NCBI RefSeq assembly: GCF_027912535.1
Contig: NZ_CP115465.1
Span: 355,001 to 419,000 of the forward strand
Direction of reading: 5' to 3'
Length of the DNA stretch: 64,000 bases
From: Brevundimonas sp. NIBR11
Lineage (GTDB): Bacteria; Pseudomonadota; Alphaproteobacteria; Caulobacterales; Caulobacteraceae
The translations under genes and the position numbers were made by a program. Below the pieces are notes generated by a model. That model saw only the letters and a program-made list of their open reading frames with translations. It did no database searches and was not told the origin of the DNA. Shown here one piece after another: positions 16,050 through 24,572 of this stretch. Every line of letters begins with the position of its first letter. Position 1 is the stretch's first letter.

Positions 16050-18530
16050 TCAAGGCGCCGTCTTCTTCCGCCTGGGCCGCTTGCGGCGGGCGGGCTGAGC
16101 CGGGGCGGTCAGTTCGGCGAGCCTGGCGAAGGGCGAGTCGGGGCGGGCGAGCACCGGCTTGCCTTCGCGGTCGGGCATCTGGGCGCGGACGGTCTTGAGA
16201 GCGGTCCAGATGACCTTGGCGTCGCCGGCACTCCAGCCGAGGGATTTCAGGGCGTCATCGGAGAGGTTTCCCTTGTTCTCGCGACGGAGGTCGGAGGCCC
16301 GTTCGAGATCCTCGACGGGGACAGCCCAGCGACCGGCTGCGCGCACGCCGAAGGCGGTCAGGGACCGCGTCGACGGGGCGGGGATGGGCAGGAGGGTCAG
16401 GCCCTCAGCCTTCGCGCGGAACGGATCGGCGGCCGCAAAAGCCTGGGACAGGACGCGGCCGCGTGATTTCAAGGCGCCTGGAAGCCAGACGGAGTGCTGG
16501 CCCACGCGGATGGCGAAGGTCCTGATCGTACGCCGCTCGACCTGGCTGAGGGCGGCCAGGTCGCGTTCGACGTCCCGTCGGTCGATGAGGCCGCCGGCCT
16601 CCAGCAGACGGAAGGCGATTCCGCGCGGGAGGCCTTTCAAAGCGCCGGATTCGACGGCCTGTTTCAGGCGGCGCAGATCGCGCAGGGCCCGACCGGCTTC
16701 CGCCGCAAGCCAGGCCTCGATGCGGCGCTGGGCCCGATCGCGGGCCGCCTGGGGTCCGAGGTCGCCGATCAGGCGGACGCGAGGGCTGAAGGGGTCGGTG
16801 TTCGTGATCTTCGCGGCCAGGGCGCCGGACCACAGGACGTCTCCCTCGGGCGTGACCGAGAAGGCGTCGTCGGCATCGGCGGCCAGTTTGCCGAGGCGGC
16901 GCGCGATCTCGGGACCTACGGCGCGGAGGGCGGCGGTCTTGAGGGTGCGGTCGGCCAGCGCCGAGCCCCCAGCGGCGGGGGCGAAACGGACGCCTTCGAG
17001 GCGCCCCACGGCCTCGCCGTCCACGGTGACGATCCCGTCGTCGGCGACCTCCGCCATCGTGCCCTCCCGGTCGTGCAGGGAGCGCATCAGGGCGGTGGTC
17101 TTCCTGTCCACGAAGCGGGCCGTGAGGCGTTCGTGCAGGACGTCGCTGAGCCGGTCCTCCAGGGCGCGAGTGCGGTCGCGCCAGCCCTTGTTTCCCTCCA
17201 GCCAGTCGGGCCGGTTGGCGATGTAGGACAGGGTTCGGACGCCCGCGAGCCGGGCCGAGAGCTGGTCGATCTGGCCGTCGTCGCGGTCAACCTCGGCGAA
17301 GCGGGGGGCGAACCAGTCGTCAGTCAGGCGGCCGCGCTTGCCGGTCAGGGCGTGGAAGACGTCGCGCGACAGGCGGACATGCTCCTCCAGCGTCGTCTTC
17401 TGGAAGTCGGGCAGCTGGCAGGCTTCCCACAGCCGCATGATGGTGCCGCGCGAGCGGCCGATGCGCTTGATTTCGTCGTCCTGCATGGCGCGACGCAGCA
17501 GGGTCTCGTCCAGGGCCTGACCGGTCAGTTTCAGGCCGGGCACGTTCGGCGTCTGGACCAGCGATCGCAGAAGGTCGGGCAGGGTGTCGAAGTCGAGCCG
17601 GGCGTTGCGCCACTCGATGGCCTGGATGGGGTCGAAGCGGTGTTCGACGACCTGGGAGACCAGATCCTCATCCAGCTCCTCGGCCTCGCCCGTGACCCCG
17701 AATGTGCCGTCGCGGATGTGGCGGCCGGCGCGGCCGGCGATCTGGGCGATCTCGTGGGCGTGGAGCCAGCGGGTGCGGTGGCCGTCGAACTTTCGCATAC
17801 CGGCGAAGGCGACATGGTCCACATCCATGTTCAGACCCATGCCGATGGCGTCGGTGGCCACCAGAAAGTCGACCTCGCCGGACTGGAACAGGGCGACCTG
17901 GGCGTTGCGGGTGCGGGGGCTGAGCGAGCCCATGACGACGGCGGCGCCGCCGCGTTGACGCCGGATCAGCTCGGCGATGGCGTAGACCTGATCGGTCGAG
18001 AAGGCGACGATGGCGCTGCGCCGGGGCAGGCGGGTCAGCTTCTTGGATCCCGCATAGGTCAGGTTGGACAGTCGCTCGCGGGTGATGATCTCCAGGTTGG
18101 GGATCAGGCGGCGCATCAACGGGGCCATGGTCGCGGCGCCCAGGAACATGGTTTCGAACCGGCCGCGCGCGTGCAGAAGGCGCGAGGTGAAGACGTGGCC
18201 GCGTTCGGGATCGGCGGCCAGCTGGATTTCGTCGATGGCGAGGAACTCGACCTCGCGCTCCAGCGGCATGGCCTCGACGGTGCAGACCCAATAGTGGGGT
18301 CGGGGCGGGATGATTTTCTCTTCGCCGGTGATCAGGGCGACGGCGTTGGCGCCCCGCAGCTTGACGATCCGCTCGTAGATCTCGCGCGCCAGAAGCCGCA
18401 GCGGCAGGCCGATCATGCCCGAGGCGTGGCCCAGCATCCGCTCGACCGCGAGGTGGGTCTTGCCGGTGTTGGTCGGCCCCAGCACCGCGACGACGCGGGA
18501 CGGGGCGAGGCCGGTGGGGCGGTCGCTCAT
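16050..18530 (-). CDS. SUV3-like superfamily 2 RNA helicase
   Basis: 826 residues. Walker A is GPTNTGKT (18-25), the Walker B box is DEIQ (100-103) as in SUV3/DExH relatives, and motif VI is QIAGRAGRH near residue 270. The C-terminal third is variable, ending in a strongly basic tail (RRKRPRRKKTAP) that probably binds RNA. Mitochondrial SUV3 works with the RNA degradosome; the bacterial homologue's role is less defined, and RNA turnover or ribosome-linked work is inferred. Its ATG overlaps the stop of an upstream isomerase remnant by ATGA. It precedes the S4-domain gene. Confidence 0.92.
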   Translation of the reverse strand: MSDRPTGLAPSRVVAVLGPTNTGKTHLAVERMLGHASGMIGLPLRLLAREIYERIVKLRGANAVALITGEEKIIPPRPHYWVCTVEAMPLEREVEFLAIDEIQLAADPERGHVFTSRLLHARGRFETMFLGAATMAPLMRRLIPNLEIITRERLSNLTYAGSKKLTRLPRRSAIVAFSTDQVYAIAELIRRQRGGAAVVMGSLSPRTRNAQVALFQSGEVDFLVATDAIGMGLNMDVDHVAFAGMRKFDGHRTRWLHAHEIAQIAGRAGRHIRDGTFGVTGEAEELDEDLVSQVVEHRFDPIQAIEWRNARLDFDTLPDLLRSLVQTPNVPGLKLTGQALDETLLRRAMQDDEIKRIGRSRGTIMRLWEACQLPDFQKTTLEEHVRLSRDVFHALTGKRGRLTDDWFAPRFAEVDRDDGQIDQLSARLAGVRTLSYIANRPDWLEGNKGWRDRTRALEDRLSDVLHERLTARFVDRKTTALMRSLHDREGTMAEVADDGIVTVDGEAVGRLEGVRFAPAAGGSALADRTLKTAALRAVGPEIARRLGKLAADADDAFSVTPEGDVLWSGALAAKITNTDPFSPRVRLIGDLGPQAARDRAQRRIEAWLAAEAGRALRDLRRLKQAVESGALKGLPRGIAFRLLEAGGLIDRRDVERDLAALSQVERRTIRTFAIRVGQHSVWLPGALKSRGRVLSQAFAAADPFRAKAEGLTLLPIPAPSTRSLTAFGVRAAGRWAVPVEDLERASDLRRENKGNLSDDALKSLGWSAGDAKVIWTALKTVRAQMPDREGKPVLARPDSPFARLAELTAPAQPARRKRPRRKKTAP

Positions 18531-18739
18531 GGTCTTGATAAGGTGGCGGTTCGACGACGGTTCCTCAAGTCGTCCTGGAAGGACGCGTGGTTCCCGGTCG
18601 CCTTGAAGATGCCGCCCAGAAGGCAGGGAATGACGTGGACCCTCACGCCGGTGCGGCCGACCAGCTCCGGCAGGTCGCGCTCGGCGAGGCAGGCGTTCAG
18701 GCTGGAGAGATCGAAGATGAAGCCGAGGGTCTGGATCAT
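18527..18739 (-). pseudogene. Truncated 2-hydroxychromene-2-carboxylate isomerase / DsbA-like remnant
   Basis: 70 codons. The first 60 residues follow the N-terminus of the HCCA-isomerase (kappa-GST/DsbA) family: a beta strand with FIFDLSSLNACLAE in place of the usual FYFDFxSPYxYLA, then LPELVGRTGVRVHVIPCLLGGIFKATGN, the highly characteristic LLGGIFKATGN motif. A full protein is about 200 residues, so some 70 percent is missing and the frame ends in unrelated RRRTATLSRP. The stop overlaps the helicase start. I regard it as a decayed gene joined to the helicase by a deletion; a small translated leader remains possible. Confidence 0.7.
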
Positions 18740-18963
18740 TCCGGGCCTCGTGTATCGCGACGCTTAACGAGAGGCCTGATCGGCTGGAACAGGGGCGAAA
18801 CGAATCATGACCGAATCAGCGACTCCGTGCGATTCGGGATTTGTTCACCCCAAGATATTGTATCTTAAGACGGATTAACCACAAACGCGAACGGGTCTTC
18901 GCCGCGGATCGGAAACGGCCGTCTTTACGGCGGGGCGGGCGACCCGCTAGGGACAGGCCGCGT

Positions 18964-19040
18964 GGCCCCGTAGCTCAGCCGGATAGAGCAAGGCTTTCCT
19001 AAAGCAGAGGTCGGGGGTTCGAGTCCCTCCGGGGTCGCCA
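18964..19040 (+). tRNA. tRNA-Arg (anticodon CCU)
   Basis: 77 bases folding as a full cloverleaf. The acceptor stem GGCCCCG pairs with CGGGGTC (one G-T), the D stem is GCTC/GAGC, the T arm GGGGG-TTCGAGT-CCCTC, the discriminator is G, and CCA is encoded. The anticodon loop TTCCTAA carries CCT at 18998-19000, decoding AGG. The anticodon stem AGGCT/AGCAG has only three Watson-Crick pairs; the two pairs furthest from the loop are A-G and G-A. No integrase or attachment-site duplication is seen beside it. Confidence 0.95.
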
Positions 19041-19082
19041 ACGCCGGGTGAGCACCAGCAGGTCGTGTGCCGGTCCGCCGTC

Positions 19083-19640
19083 TCAGCCGGCGTGTCGGCC
19101 TTCGGCGAATTCCTCGATCATCCGCGCGCAGAAGGCGGGAAGATCGTCAGGCTTGCGCGACGTCACCAAGCCTTGGTCGACGACCACCTCTTCGTCCACC
19201 CAGTCCGCGCCGGCGTTGCGGAGGTCGGCCTCAAGCGACGGCCAGGAGGTCATGCGGCGGCCTTTGACGGCCTCGGCATTGATCAGCGTCCACGGCCCAT
19301 GGCAGATCGCGGCGACCGGCTTGTTGCGGTCGGTGAAGCCGCGAATGAAGGCGATGGCCTGGTCTTCCAAGCGGAGAGCATCCGGATTGATCACGCCGCC
19401 CGGCAGGACCAGTCCGTCGTAGTCGTCGGCCGAGACGTCTCCCAAGACCTTGTCTACCGCTGTCTTGTCGGCCTTGTCGTGATGTTTGAACCCCTGGATT
19501 TCCCCGGCCTTCGGGGAGACGATCTCGACGGCGGCTCCGGCGGCCCTGAGAGCCTCGACGGGCTGCGTCAGTTCGACCTGTTCGAAACCGTCCGTGGCGA
19601 GGACAGCGATGGTCTTTCCGGCAAGGGCGGCGGCGTTCAT
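19083..19640 (-). CDS. DJ-1/PfpI-family protein (type 1 glutamine amidotransferase-like)
   Basis: 185 residues with the PfpI layout. The nucleophile elbow is AAICHGPW with the reactive cysteine, preceded by DGLVLPGGVINPD and followed by GRRMTSWPSLEADLRNAGA. Families with this pattern (YhbO/YajL/PfpI) have been described as stress-related deglycases or peptidases; the true substrate is debated. There is no signal peptide. It lies by itself between the tRNA and a DUF983 gene. Confidence 0.9.
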   Translation of the reverse strand: MNAAALAGKTIAVLATDGFEQVELTQPVEALRAAGAAVEIVSPKAGEIQGFKHHDKADKTAVDKVLGDVSADDYDGLVLPGGVINPDALRLEDQAIAFIRGFTDRNKPVAAICHGPWTLINAEAVKGRRMTSWPSLEADLRNAGADWVDEEVVVDQGLVTSRKPDDLPAFCARMIEEFAEGRHAG

Positions 19641-19741
19641 GGGGGAGCTCCTGATCAGTGTCAGGGCTCAACCCGGCTGTGGGCGGACCGTTCCTTCGCT
19701 GCCGGAACCACCGACGCCTCGGGCTCACTCCGGACGGCGCG

Positions 19742-20158
19742 TCACCGCCACTTCGACCCCTCGCCATGCACGCCGATGCTCTCCCACTCGGGAGGCGCGG
19801 CCTTGTGCACATATTGCTCGGACACCAGCCAGCCCTTGAACGGTCGCAGGACCAACAGACACGCCCCCGCGATCAGGGGGAAGGTGACGGCGAAATGGAC
19901 CCAGATCGGCGGGTGGACCGTGAACTCGAAGGCCATGAAGGCCATCATGCCGAGGATGCCGATCGCCGACATGGCGAAGAAGGCGGGGCCGTCGGCGGGT
20001 TCGGCGAAACCGTAATCCAGGCCGCAGGCGGGGCAGGACGGGCGGATCGTCAAATAGCCCATCAGCAACGGCCCCTGACCGCAGCGCGGGCAACGGCAAC
20101 GCAGGCCGGTCGAGAGGGTCGACAGACGGGGATAGACGGGCTCTTCGGGGGTGGTCAT
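19742..20158 (-). CDS. DUF983 zinc-ribbon membrane protein
   Basis: 138 residues. The start ATG at 20158 is chosen because AGGAG stands six bases upstream; the ATG at 20173 would overlap that site. An N-terminal zinc ribbon has CRCPRCGQG and CPACGLDYG, followed by two hydrophobic helices (about residues 60-80 and 90-110), the standard DUF983 architecture. The family has no firm function; in alphaproteobacteria it is often found near haem-copper oxidase or membrane biogenesis genes, which is not the case here. Confidence 0.85.
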   Translation of the reverse strand: MTTPEEPVYPRLSTLSTGLRCRCPRCGQGPLLMGYLTIRPSCPACGLDYGFAEPADGPAFFAMSAIGILGMMAFMAFEFTVHPPIWVHFAVTFPLIAGACLLVLRPFKGWLVSEQYVHKAAPPEWESIGVHGEGSKWR

Positions 20159-20228
20159 GGGCGCTCCTGACATCGCTCAAGTCGGCGCTTTGATGCGGCG
20201 CCGCAAGGGGGCCTTCGGTCACACCCCA

Positions 20229-20243
20229 TTAACCGCGTCTAAA
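20229..20243 (+). promoter_or_regulatory. CtrA-like box upstream of the TPR gene
   Basis: TTAA, seven bases, then TAAA: one mismatch to the CtrA consensus TTAA-N7-TTAA. It lies about 30 bases before the start of the exported repeat protein. With a single copy this could be chance, but the same family of sites recurs at the flagellar promoter 4.6 kb away. Confidence 0.35.
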
Positions 20244-20271
20244 GGGCGTTCGCGCGAGGGTGCGAGCGACT

Positions 20272-23184
20272 ATGGCAGGCCCGCGCACCACGACCGCGAT
20301 CGGACGGACCACGGCGACGCTCGGCGTCGTCGGGACGATCGCGCTCGCCCCCATCGCGGTGACCGTCGTGCCCGCGTTCGCCCAGGAAGCGGCCAACGCA
20401 GCGCTGGATCCCATCACGATCCGGATCGGGGCCAATGACGGCTTCACCCGGGTGGAGTTCGCCGGCGTCGTCGGGTCGCGGGCGCGGGTCCGCAAGGACG
20501 GCCAGACGGTCATCGTGCGCATCGGCTCGACCGCGGCCCCCGACGTCAGCCGGCTGAAGAACGATCCGCCGCCGGGCGTCGACAAGGTCGAGACCCGCGC
20601 GACGCTGGACGCCACCGAACTGGTCATCACCCTGAAGGCGGGCGCCGACGCCCGCACGGGCTCGGCCGACGGGGCAGTCTGGCTGAACCTCTATCCGGCC
20701 GGGCAAGTCCCCGCGGCGCCTGCCGGGGCGGCCGTCCCCGCCGACGGCAGGGTTCCGGTGGTGGCGACCAAGAGCGCCGACCAGGTCAGCCTGGCCTTCA
20801 GCTGGGGCGCGCCCGTGGGGGCCGCGGTCTTCCGGCGGGGCGACGCGGTCTGGGTGGTGTTCGATACCGCCGCCCGCATGGACATGTCCAAGGCCCGGGA
20901 CCTGGGCCCCGCCGGCGAGGCGCGCTGGGCCTTGGGGCCCGACTACACCGCCGTCCGCATTCCGGCGCCCGAAGGGCTGCCGATCTCGGCGGCGGGCGAG
21001 GGGGCGACCTGGACGATCAAGATCGGCGGACCGACCACGGCGCCCGCCAGCGTGGAGATCAATCGCGACGACACTGCCGACGCCGCCCTGGTGGCGCGCA
21101 TGGCCGGGGCGACCAAGGCCGTCTGGCTGACCGATCCGATGGTCGGCGACCGCTTCGCCGCCGTCACGGCCCTGGCGCCCGGCAAGGGGTTCGCCGACAC
21201 CCGCCGGACGGTCGACCTGACCCTGTTGCCGACGGCCCAGGGGCTGGCGATCGAGACGCCGACCGACGATCTTCAGATCAAGGCCGAGGGCGATCTCGTC
21301 ACCGTGACGCGGCCGGGCGGCCTGACGCTGTCGCCGCCGTCGATGGCGCTGGAGGCCGCCGCTCCGCCCGAGGCCCATGCGCCTCGCAAGGCCGAGTTCC
21401 CGGCCCTGATCCTGACGGAGTGGGCCGAGGTCGGCGAGGACGGGTTCAACGCCCGCTACCGCAAGCTGCAGGACGCCGCCGCGCTCGAGACCATAGCGGC
21501 CTCCGACAATCCGCGCGCGCCGATCGAGGATCGGCTGGCTCTGACCCGTTTCCTGGTCGGGTCAGGCCTGGGGTTCGAAGCCGTGGGCGTGGTCAACGCC
21601 ATGTTCGCCCAGACTCCATCGCTTCAAGGCGAGCCCGAGCTGCGCGGCCTGCGCGGCGCGGCGCGGGCCTCCATCGGCCGTCTGGAAGAGGCGACGCTGG
21701 ACTTTTCCTCCGGCGCCCTGGCCGGAGATCCCTCGACCAAGGTCTGGCAGGGCTGGCTGGCCGCCGAGCAGGGCGACTGGGCGGGCGCCCGTCAGGCGTT
21801 CGCCGGCGGGGCCGCCGCCATCGACGACTTCCCGCCGGTCTGGCGCGCCCGGTTCGGGGCGGCCCACGCCATGGCGGCGCTTGAGACCGGCGATCTGAAC
21901 GCGGCCAAGACGCTCCTGGCCTACAGTTTCTCGCAGAACGCGCCAGCCGCCGACCAGCTGACCGCCCGCCTTGTCCAGGCGCGGGTGTTCGAACAGGAGG
22001 GCGCGACCGATCGGGCGCTGGCCGTCTATCGCGCCATCGGACGGGCGCCGCTGGACGGGATCGCCACCCCCGCCAAGCTCGGCGTGGTCCGCATCGAACT
22101 AGCCAAGGGCGCGATGACGCCGACGGCGGCGGCCGCGCAGTTGGAACAGCTGAAGTGGCGCTGGCGCGGCGACGCGACCGAACTGGCGGTGATCCGCATG
22201 CTGGGCGGCCTCTATCTGTCGCAGGGCCGTTACCGCGAGGCGCTGGATACGCTGCGCGGGGCGGGCAAACGTCTGGGCGATCTTCCGGGGGCGGTCGAGC
22301 TGCAGACCGACCTGTCGAACGCCTTCCGGGCACTGTTCCTGGACGGCGCGGCCGACGGGCTGCAGCCTGTGCAGGCCTTGGCCCTGTTCTATGATTTTCG
22401 CGACCTGACGCCGGTAGGGGCGGACGGGGACGAGATGGTGCGGCGTCTGGCCCGTCGTCTGGTCGATGTCGACCTGCTGGATCAGGCCGCCGAGTTGCTC
22501 AAATACCAGGTCGACAACCGGTTGGACGGGGTGGCCAAGGCCCAGGTGGCGACGACCCTTGCGACCGTGCTGCTGATGGACCGCCAACCCGAAGCCGCGC
22601 TGCAGGCCCTGTGGTCGTCCCGTACGACGCTTCTGCCCGCAGCCCTGAACTCGGAGCGCCGCGCACTTGAGGCGCGGGCGCTGATGGATCTGGGCCGGTT
22701 CGACCACGCTCTGGAGACGCTGGACGGGGACCGCAGCCCGGAGGCGCAACAGGTGCGCGCCGACATCTTCTGGAAACAGGAGAACTGGGCGGGGGCGGCG
22801 GCGCTGTACGAAGCGCGGCTGGGCGACCGGTTCAAGGATACCGCGAGGGCCCTGACGCCGGACGAGGAGAGCCGGGTGATCCGGGCGGGCGTGGGCTATT
22901 CGCTGGCGCGCGACGCCGGGGCCCTGGGCCGGCTGTCGCGGAACTATGCGCCGTTCGAGGAACGGGCCAAGTCGGGCGCCGCGATGCGGATCGCGCTGGA
23001 CGGCCTGAACGGCATGGATGGGGGCGCCCAGAGCTTCGCCGGCCTGACCGCCGGGGCGGACACTTTCGCCGGCTGGGTCAATCAGATGAAGACCGAGCTC
23101 AGACAAGAAACGGGCGGGAATCGCGCTGCCGCGACGCCCGCCCGTCCTCAAGCTCCAGTCGCCGCGGCTCCCGCAGCGGGCTAG
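20272..23184 (+). CDS. Large exported repeat (TPR-like) protein, function unknown
   Basis: 970 residues from the ATG at 20272; a GTG at 20260 in the same frame is also possible. A signal peptide or anchor ends near VPAFAQEA. The first 350 residues are beta-rich (an AMIN-like or similar domain), then from about residue 390 the protein is a long series of helical repeats with TPR-like spacing (for example WLAAEQGDWAGARQAF and LGGLYLSQGRYREALDTL). The Ala/Pro tail may be extended. I infer a periplasmic scaffold. It precedes HU and the fliOP genes and has a CtrA-like site upstream, which hints at a cell-cycle or flagellar role, but no family name is recognised. Confidence 0.8.
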   Translation: MAGPRTTTAIGRTTATLGVVGTIALAPIAVTVVPAFAQEAANAALDPITIRIGANDGFTRVEFAGVVGSRARVRKDGQTVIVRIGSTAAPDVSRLKNDPPPGVDKVETRATLDATELVITLKAGADARTGSADGAVWLNLYPAGQVPAAPAGAAVPADGRVPVVATKSADQVSLAFSWGAPVGAAVFRRGDAVWVVFDTAARMDMSKARDLGPAGEARWALGPDYTAVRIPAPEGLPISAAGEGATWTIKIGGPTTAPASVEINRDDTADAALVARMAGATKAVWLTDPMVGDRFAAVTALAPGKGFADTRRTVDLTLLPTAQGLAIETPTDDLQIKAEGDLVTVTRPGGLTLSPPSMALEAAAPPEAHAPRKAEFPALILTEWAEVGEDGFNARYRKLQDAAALETIAASDNPRAPIEDRLALTRFLVGSGLGFEAVGVVNAMFAQTPSLQGEPELRGLRGAARASIGRLEEATLDFSSGALAGDPSTKVWQGWLAAEQGDWAGARQAFAGGAAAIDDFPPVWRARFGAAHAMAALETGDLNAAKTLLAYSFSQNAPAADQLTARLVQARVFEQEGATDRALAVYRAIGRAPLDGIATPAKLGVVRIELAKGAMTPTAAAAQLEQLKWRWRGDATELAVIRMLGGLYLSQGRYREALDTLRGAGKRLGDLPGAVELQTDLSNAFRALFLDGAADGLQPVQALALFYDFRDLTPVGADGDEMVRRLARRLVDVDLLDQAAELLKYQVDNRLDGVAKAQVATTLATVLLMDRQPEAALQALWSSRTTLLPAALNSERRALEARALMDLGRFDHALETLDGDRSPEAQQVRADIFWKQENWAGAAALYEARLGDRFKDTARALTPDEESRVIRAGVGYSLARDAGALGRLSRNYAPFEERAKSGAAMRIALDGLNGMDGGAQSFAGLTAGADTFAGWVNQMKTELRQETGGNRAAATPARPQAPVAAAPAAG

Positions 23185-23197
23185 AAACCCTAAGGTC

Positions 23198-23476
23198 TTA
23201 CTTGTTGACCGCGTCCTTGAGCGGCTTCGACACGCGGAAGCGCACGGCCTTGGAGGCGGCGATCTTGATGGTCGCGCCCGTGGCCGGGTTGCGGCCTTCG
23301 CGAGCGGCGCGGGCGGCGGTGTCGAAAACACCCAGGTTGGAGATGCGGACATCGCCGCCGCCGGTCAGCGAGGCGTGGATGTTCTTGACGATGGCTTCCA
23401 GCACGCGGCCGGCGTCGGCCTGCGAAACGCCCGCGTCCTTGGCGACGGCGGCGATGAGTTCAGCTTGGGTGGTCAT
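23198..23476 (-). CDS. HU-family DNA-binding protein
   Basis: 92 residues, full HU length. The helical base (TQAELIAAVAKDAGVSQADAGRVLEAIV) is followed by the beta arm with GVFDTAARAAREGRNPATGATIKI, where the RNP tip intercalates into DNA, and a KAVRFRVSKPLKDAV end. It bends and packages DNA as a dimer. It is downstream of fliP on the same strand, 118 bases away, and convergent with the large repeat-protein gene. Confidence 0.96.
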   Translation of the reverse strand: MTTQAELIAAVAKDAGVSQADAGRVLEAIVKNIHASLTGGGDVRISNLGVFDTAARAAREGRNPATGATIKIAASKAVRFRVSKPLKDAVNK

Positions 23477-23594
23477 TATGGGTACGTTTCCCGAAAAGCT
23501 CGCCCGTGATTCCGGGCGACGACGGAGGGATCAACACGCCTTTTGGCCGACTTGGCAAGCGCCAATGGCTCGCAAAGCCTTTGAGGGTGGGGAT

Positions 23595-24572
23595 TCACCC
23601 TGCCCCGGAGGCCTGTCGGAAGCTCTCGACGAGGCTTCCCGCGACCAGTCTCCAGCCGTCCACGAGCACGAAGAAGATCAGTTTGAACGGCAGGGAAATC
23701 ACCACCGGCGGCAGCATCATCATGCCCATGGACATGAGTACCGAGGCGACCACCAGATCGATCACAAGAAACGGAACGAAAAGGAGAAATCCTATTTCAA
23801 AGGCTTTCTTCAGCTCGGAGATCATGAAGCTGGGAACGATGACCCGCAGGGGCAGGTCGGCCGCCGCCGTCGGGGTCTCCAGACGGCTCAGTCGGGTGAA
23901 CAGGGCGAGGTCACCCTGGTCCACCTGGGCGAGCATGAAAGTCTTCACAGGTTCCGAGGCCAGATCGAAGGCCTGGGGCAGCTCCATCTGCTGATCCATC
24001 AGGGGGCGGATGCCCGAATCATAGGCGTCCTGCCATGTCGGAGCCATGACGATGGCGCTCAGGAACAGGGCCAGGGACACCAGAACGGCGTTTGGAGGCG
24101 ACTGCTGCATGCCGAGCGCCGTGCGCAGGAGCGAGAGCACCACGATGATGCGCACGAAGCTGGTGGTCATGATGACGATCGACGGGGCCAGCGACAGGAC
24201 GGTCATGAGACCGACGAGCTGAACGACCCGCTCGGTCAGGCCCGCACCGGTGCCGAGATCGACGTTGATCGCCGCGCCCGCGCCGCCGGCGGCCGCCGCG
24301 TCCTGGGCGAAGGCGGCGAGCGGCCACATCAGGCAGAGCAGGGTGGTGATGGCCGAAAGCTTGAGCGCGTTGAGAAGCTCGGCCTTCGTCGGCGTGACGA
24401 AGATGCGTTCTCTCCCTCCCCCTCGGGGGAGGGTGGTCGCGGAGCGACCGGGTGGGGGCTGCAAGGCTGAATGGCGGCCGTCGCGGGTTGGCTTGCCTTG
24501 CCGCCCCCACGCGGCTTCGCTGCGCTCAGCCACCCTCCCCCGAGGGGGAGGGAGAAGGTTCAGCCCGCTCAT
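23595..24572 (-). CDS. fliP: Flagellar export gate protein FliP with a repeat-derived N-terminus
   Basis: 325 residues as read, against about 245-270 for typical FliP. Residues 60-325 are normal FliP: a signal peptide (about 70-89, cleavage near AFAQ), then SLAPSIVIMTTSFVRIIVVLSLLR, the GMQQSPPNAVLV motif and four membrane helices. It forms the export gate with FliQ and FliR. Residues 6-54 are encoded by a palindromic repeat (24411-24555). Every in-frame start that keeps the signal peptide lies in or before the repeat: ATG at codon 1, GTG at codon 14, TTG at codon 37. The codon-1 ATG overlaps the fliO stop (ATGA), which favours it. Confidence 0.93.
   Translation of the reverse strand: MSGLNLLPPPRGRVAERSEAAWGRQGKPTRDGRHSALQPPPGRSATTLPRGGGRERIFVTPTKAELLNALKLSAITTLLCLMWPLAAFAQDAAAAGGAGAAINVDLGTGAGLTERVVQLVGLMTVLSLAPSIVIMTTSFVRIIVVLSLLRTALGMQQSPPNAVLVSLALFLSAIVMAPTWQDAYDSGIRPLMDQQMELPQAFDLASEPVKTFMLAQVDQGDLALFTRLSRLETPTAAADLPLRVIVPSFMISELKKAFEIGFLLFVPFLVIDLVVASVLMSMGMMMLPPVVISLPFKLIFFVLVDGWRLVAGSLVESFRQASGAG
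24411..24555. repeat. Palindromic repeat, family A copy 1 (inside fliP)
   Basis: 145 bases bounded by perfect 26-base inverted ends (24411-24436 and 24530-24555, starting TCTCCCTCCCCCTCGGGGGA), each of which is itself nearly palindromic. The middle carries GTCGCGGAGCGACC and CGGCTTCGCTGCGC motifs. Related copies are at 36168-36340 and 51738-51873. There is no transposase. It lies within the reading frame of fliP. Confidence 0.9.

Noticed and set aside
16494..18767. A 757-codon open frame antisense to the helicase
   Set aside because: High-GC antisense frames are common in this genome. The frame has no recognisable domain and the opposite strand encodes a clear helicase with all motifs.
18865..18878. 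A CtrA box upstream of the tRNA (TTAA...TTAA)
   Set aside because: The spacing is six bases rather than seven, and the nearest promoter targets are a tRNA and a pseudogene.
18964..19082. tRNA-Arg as an integration site for a genomic island
   Set aside because: No integrase gene, no direct repeat of the tRNA 3' end, and the flanking genes are ordinary chromosomal genes.
24411..24555. CRISPR-like repeats
   Set aside because: The GC-rich inverted sequences occur as single palindromic units at distant sites, not as direct repeats with unique spacers, and there are no cas genes.
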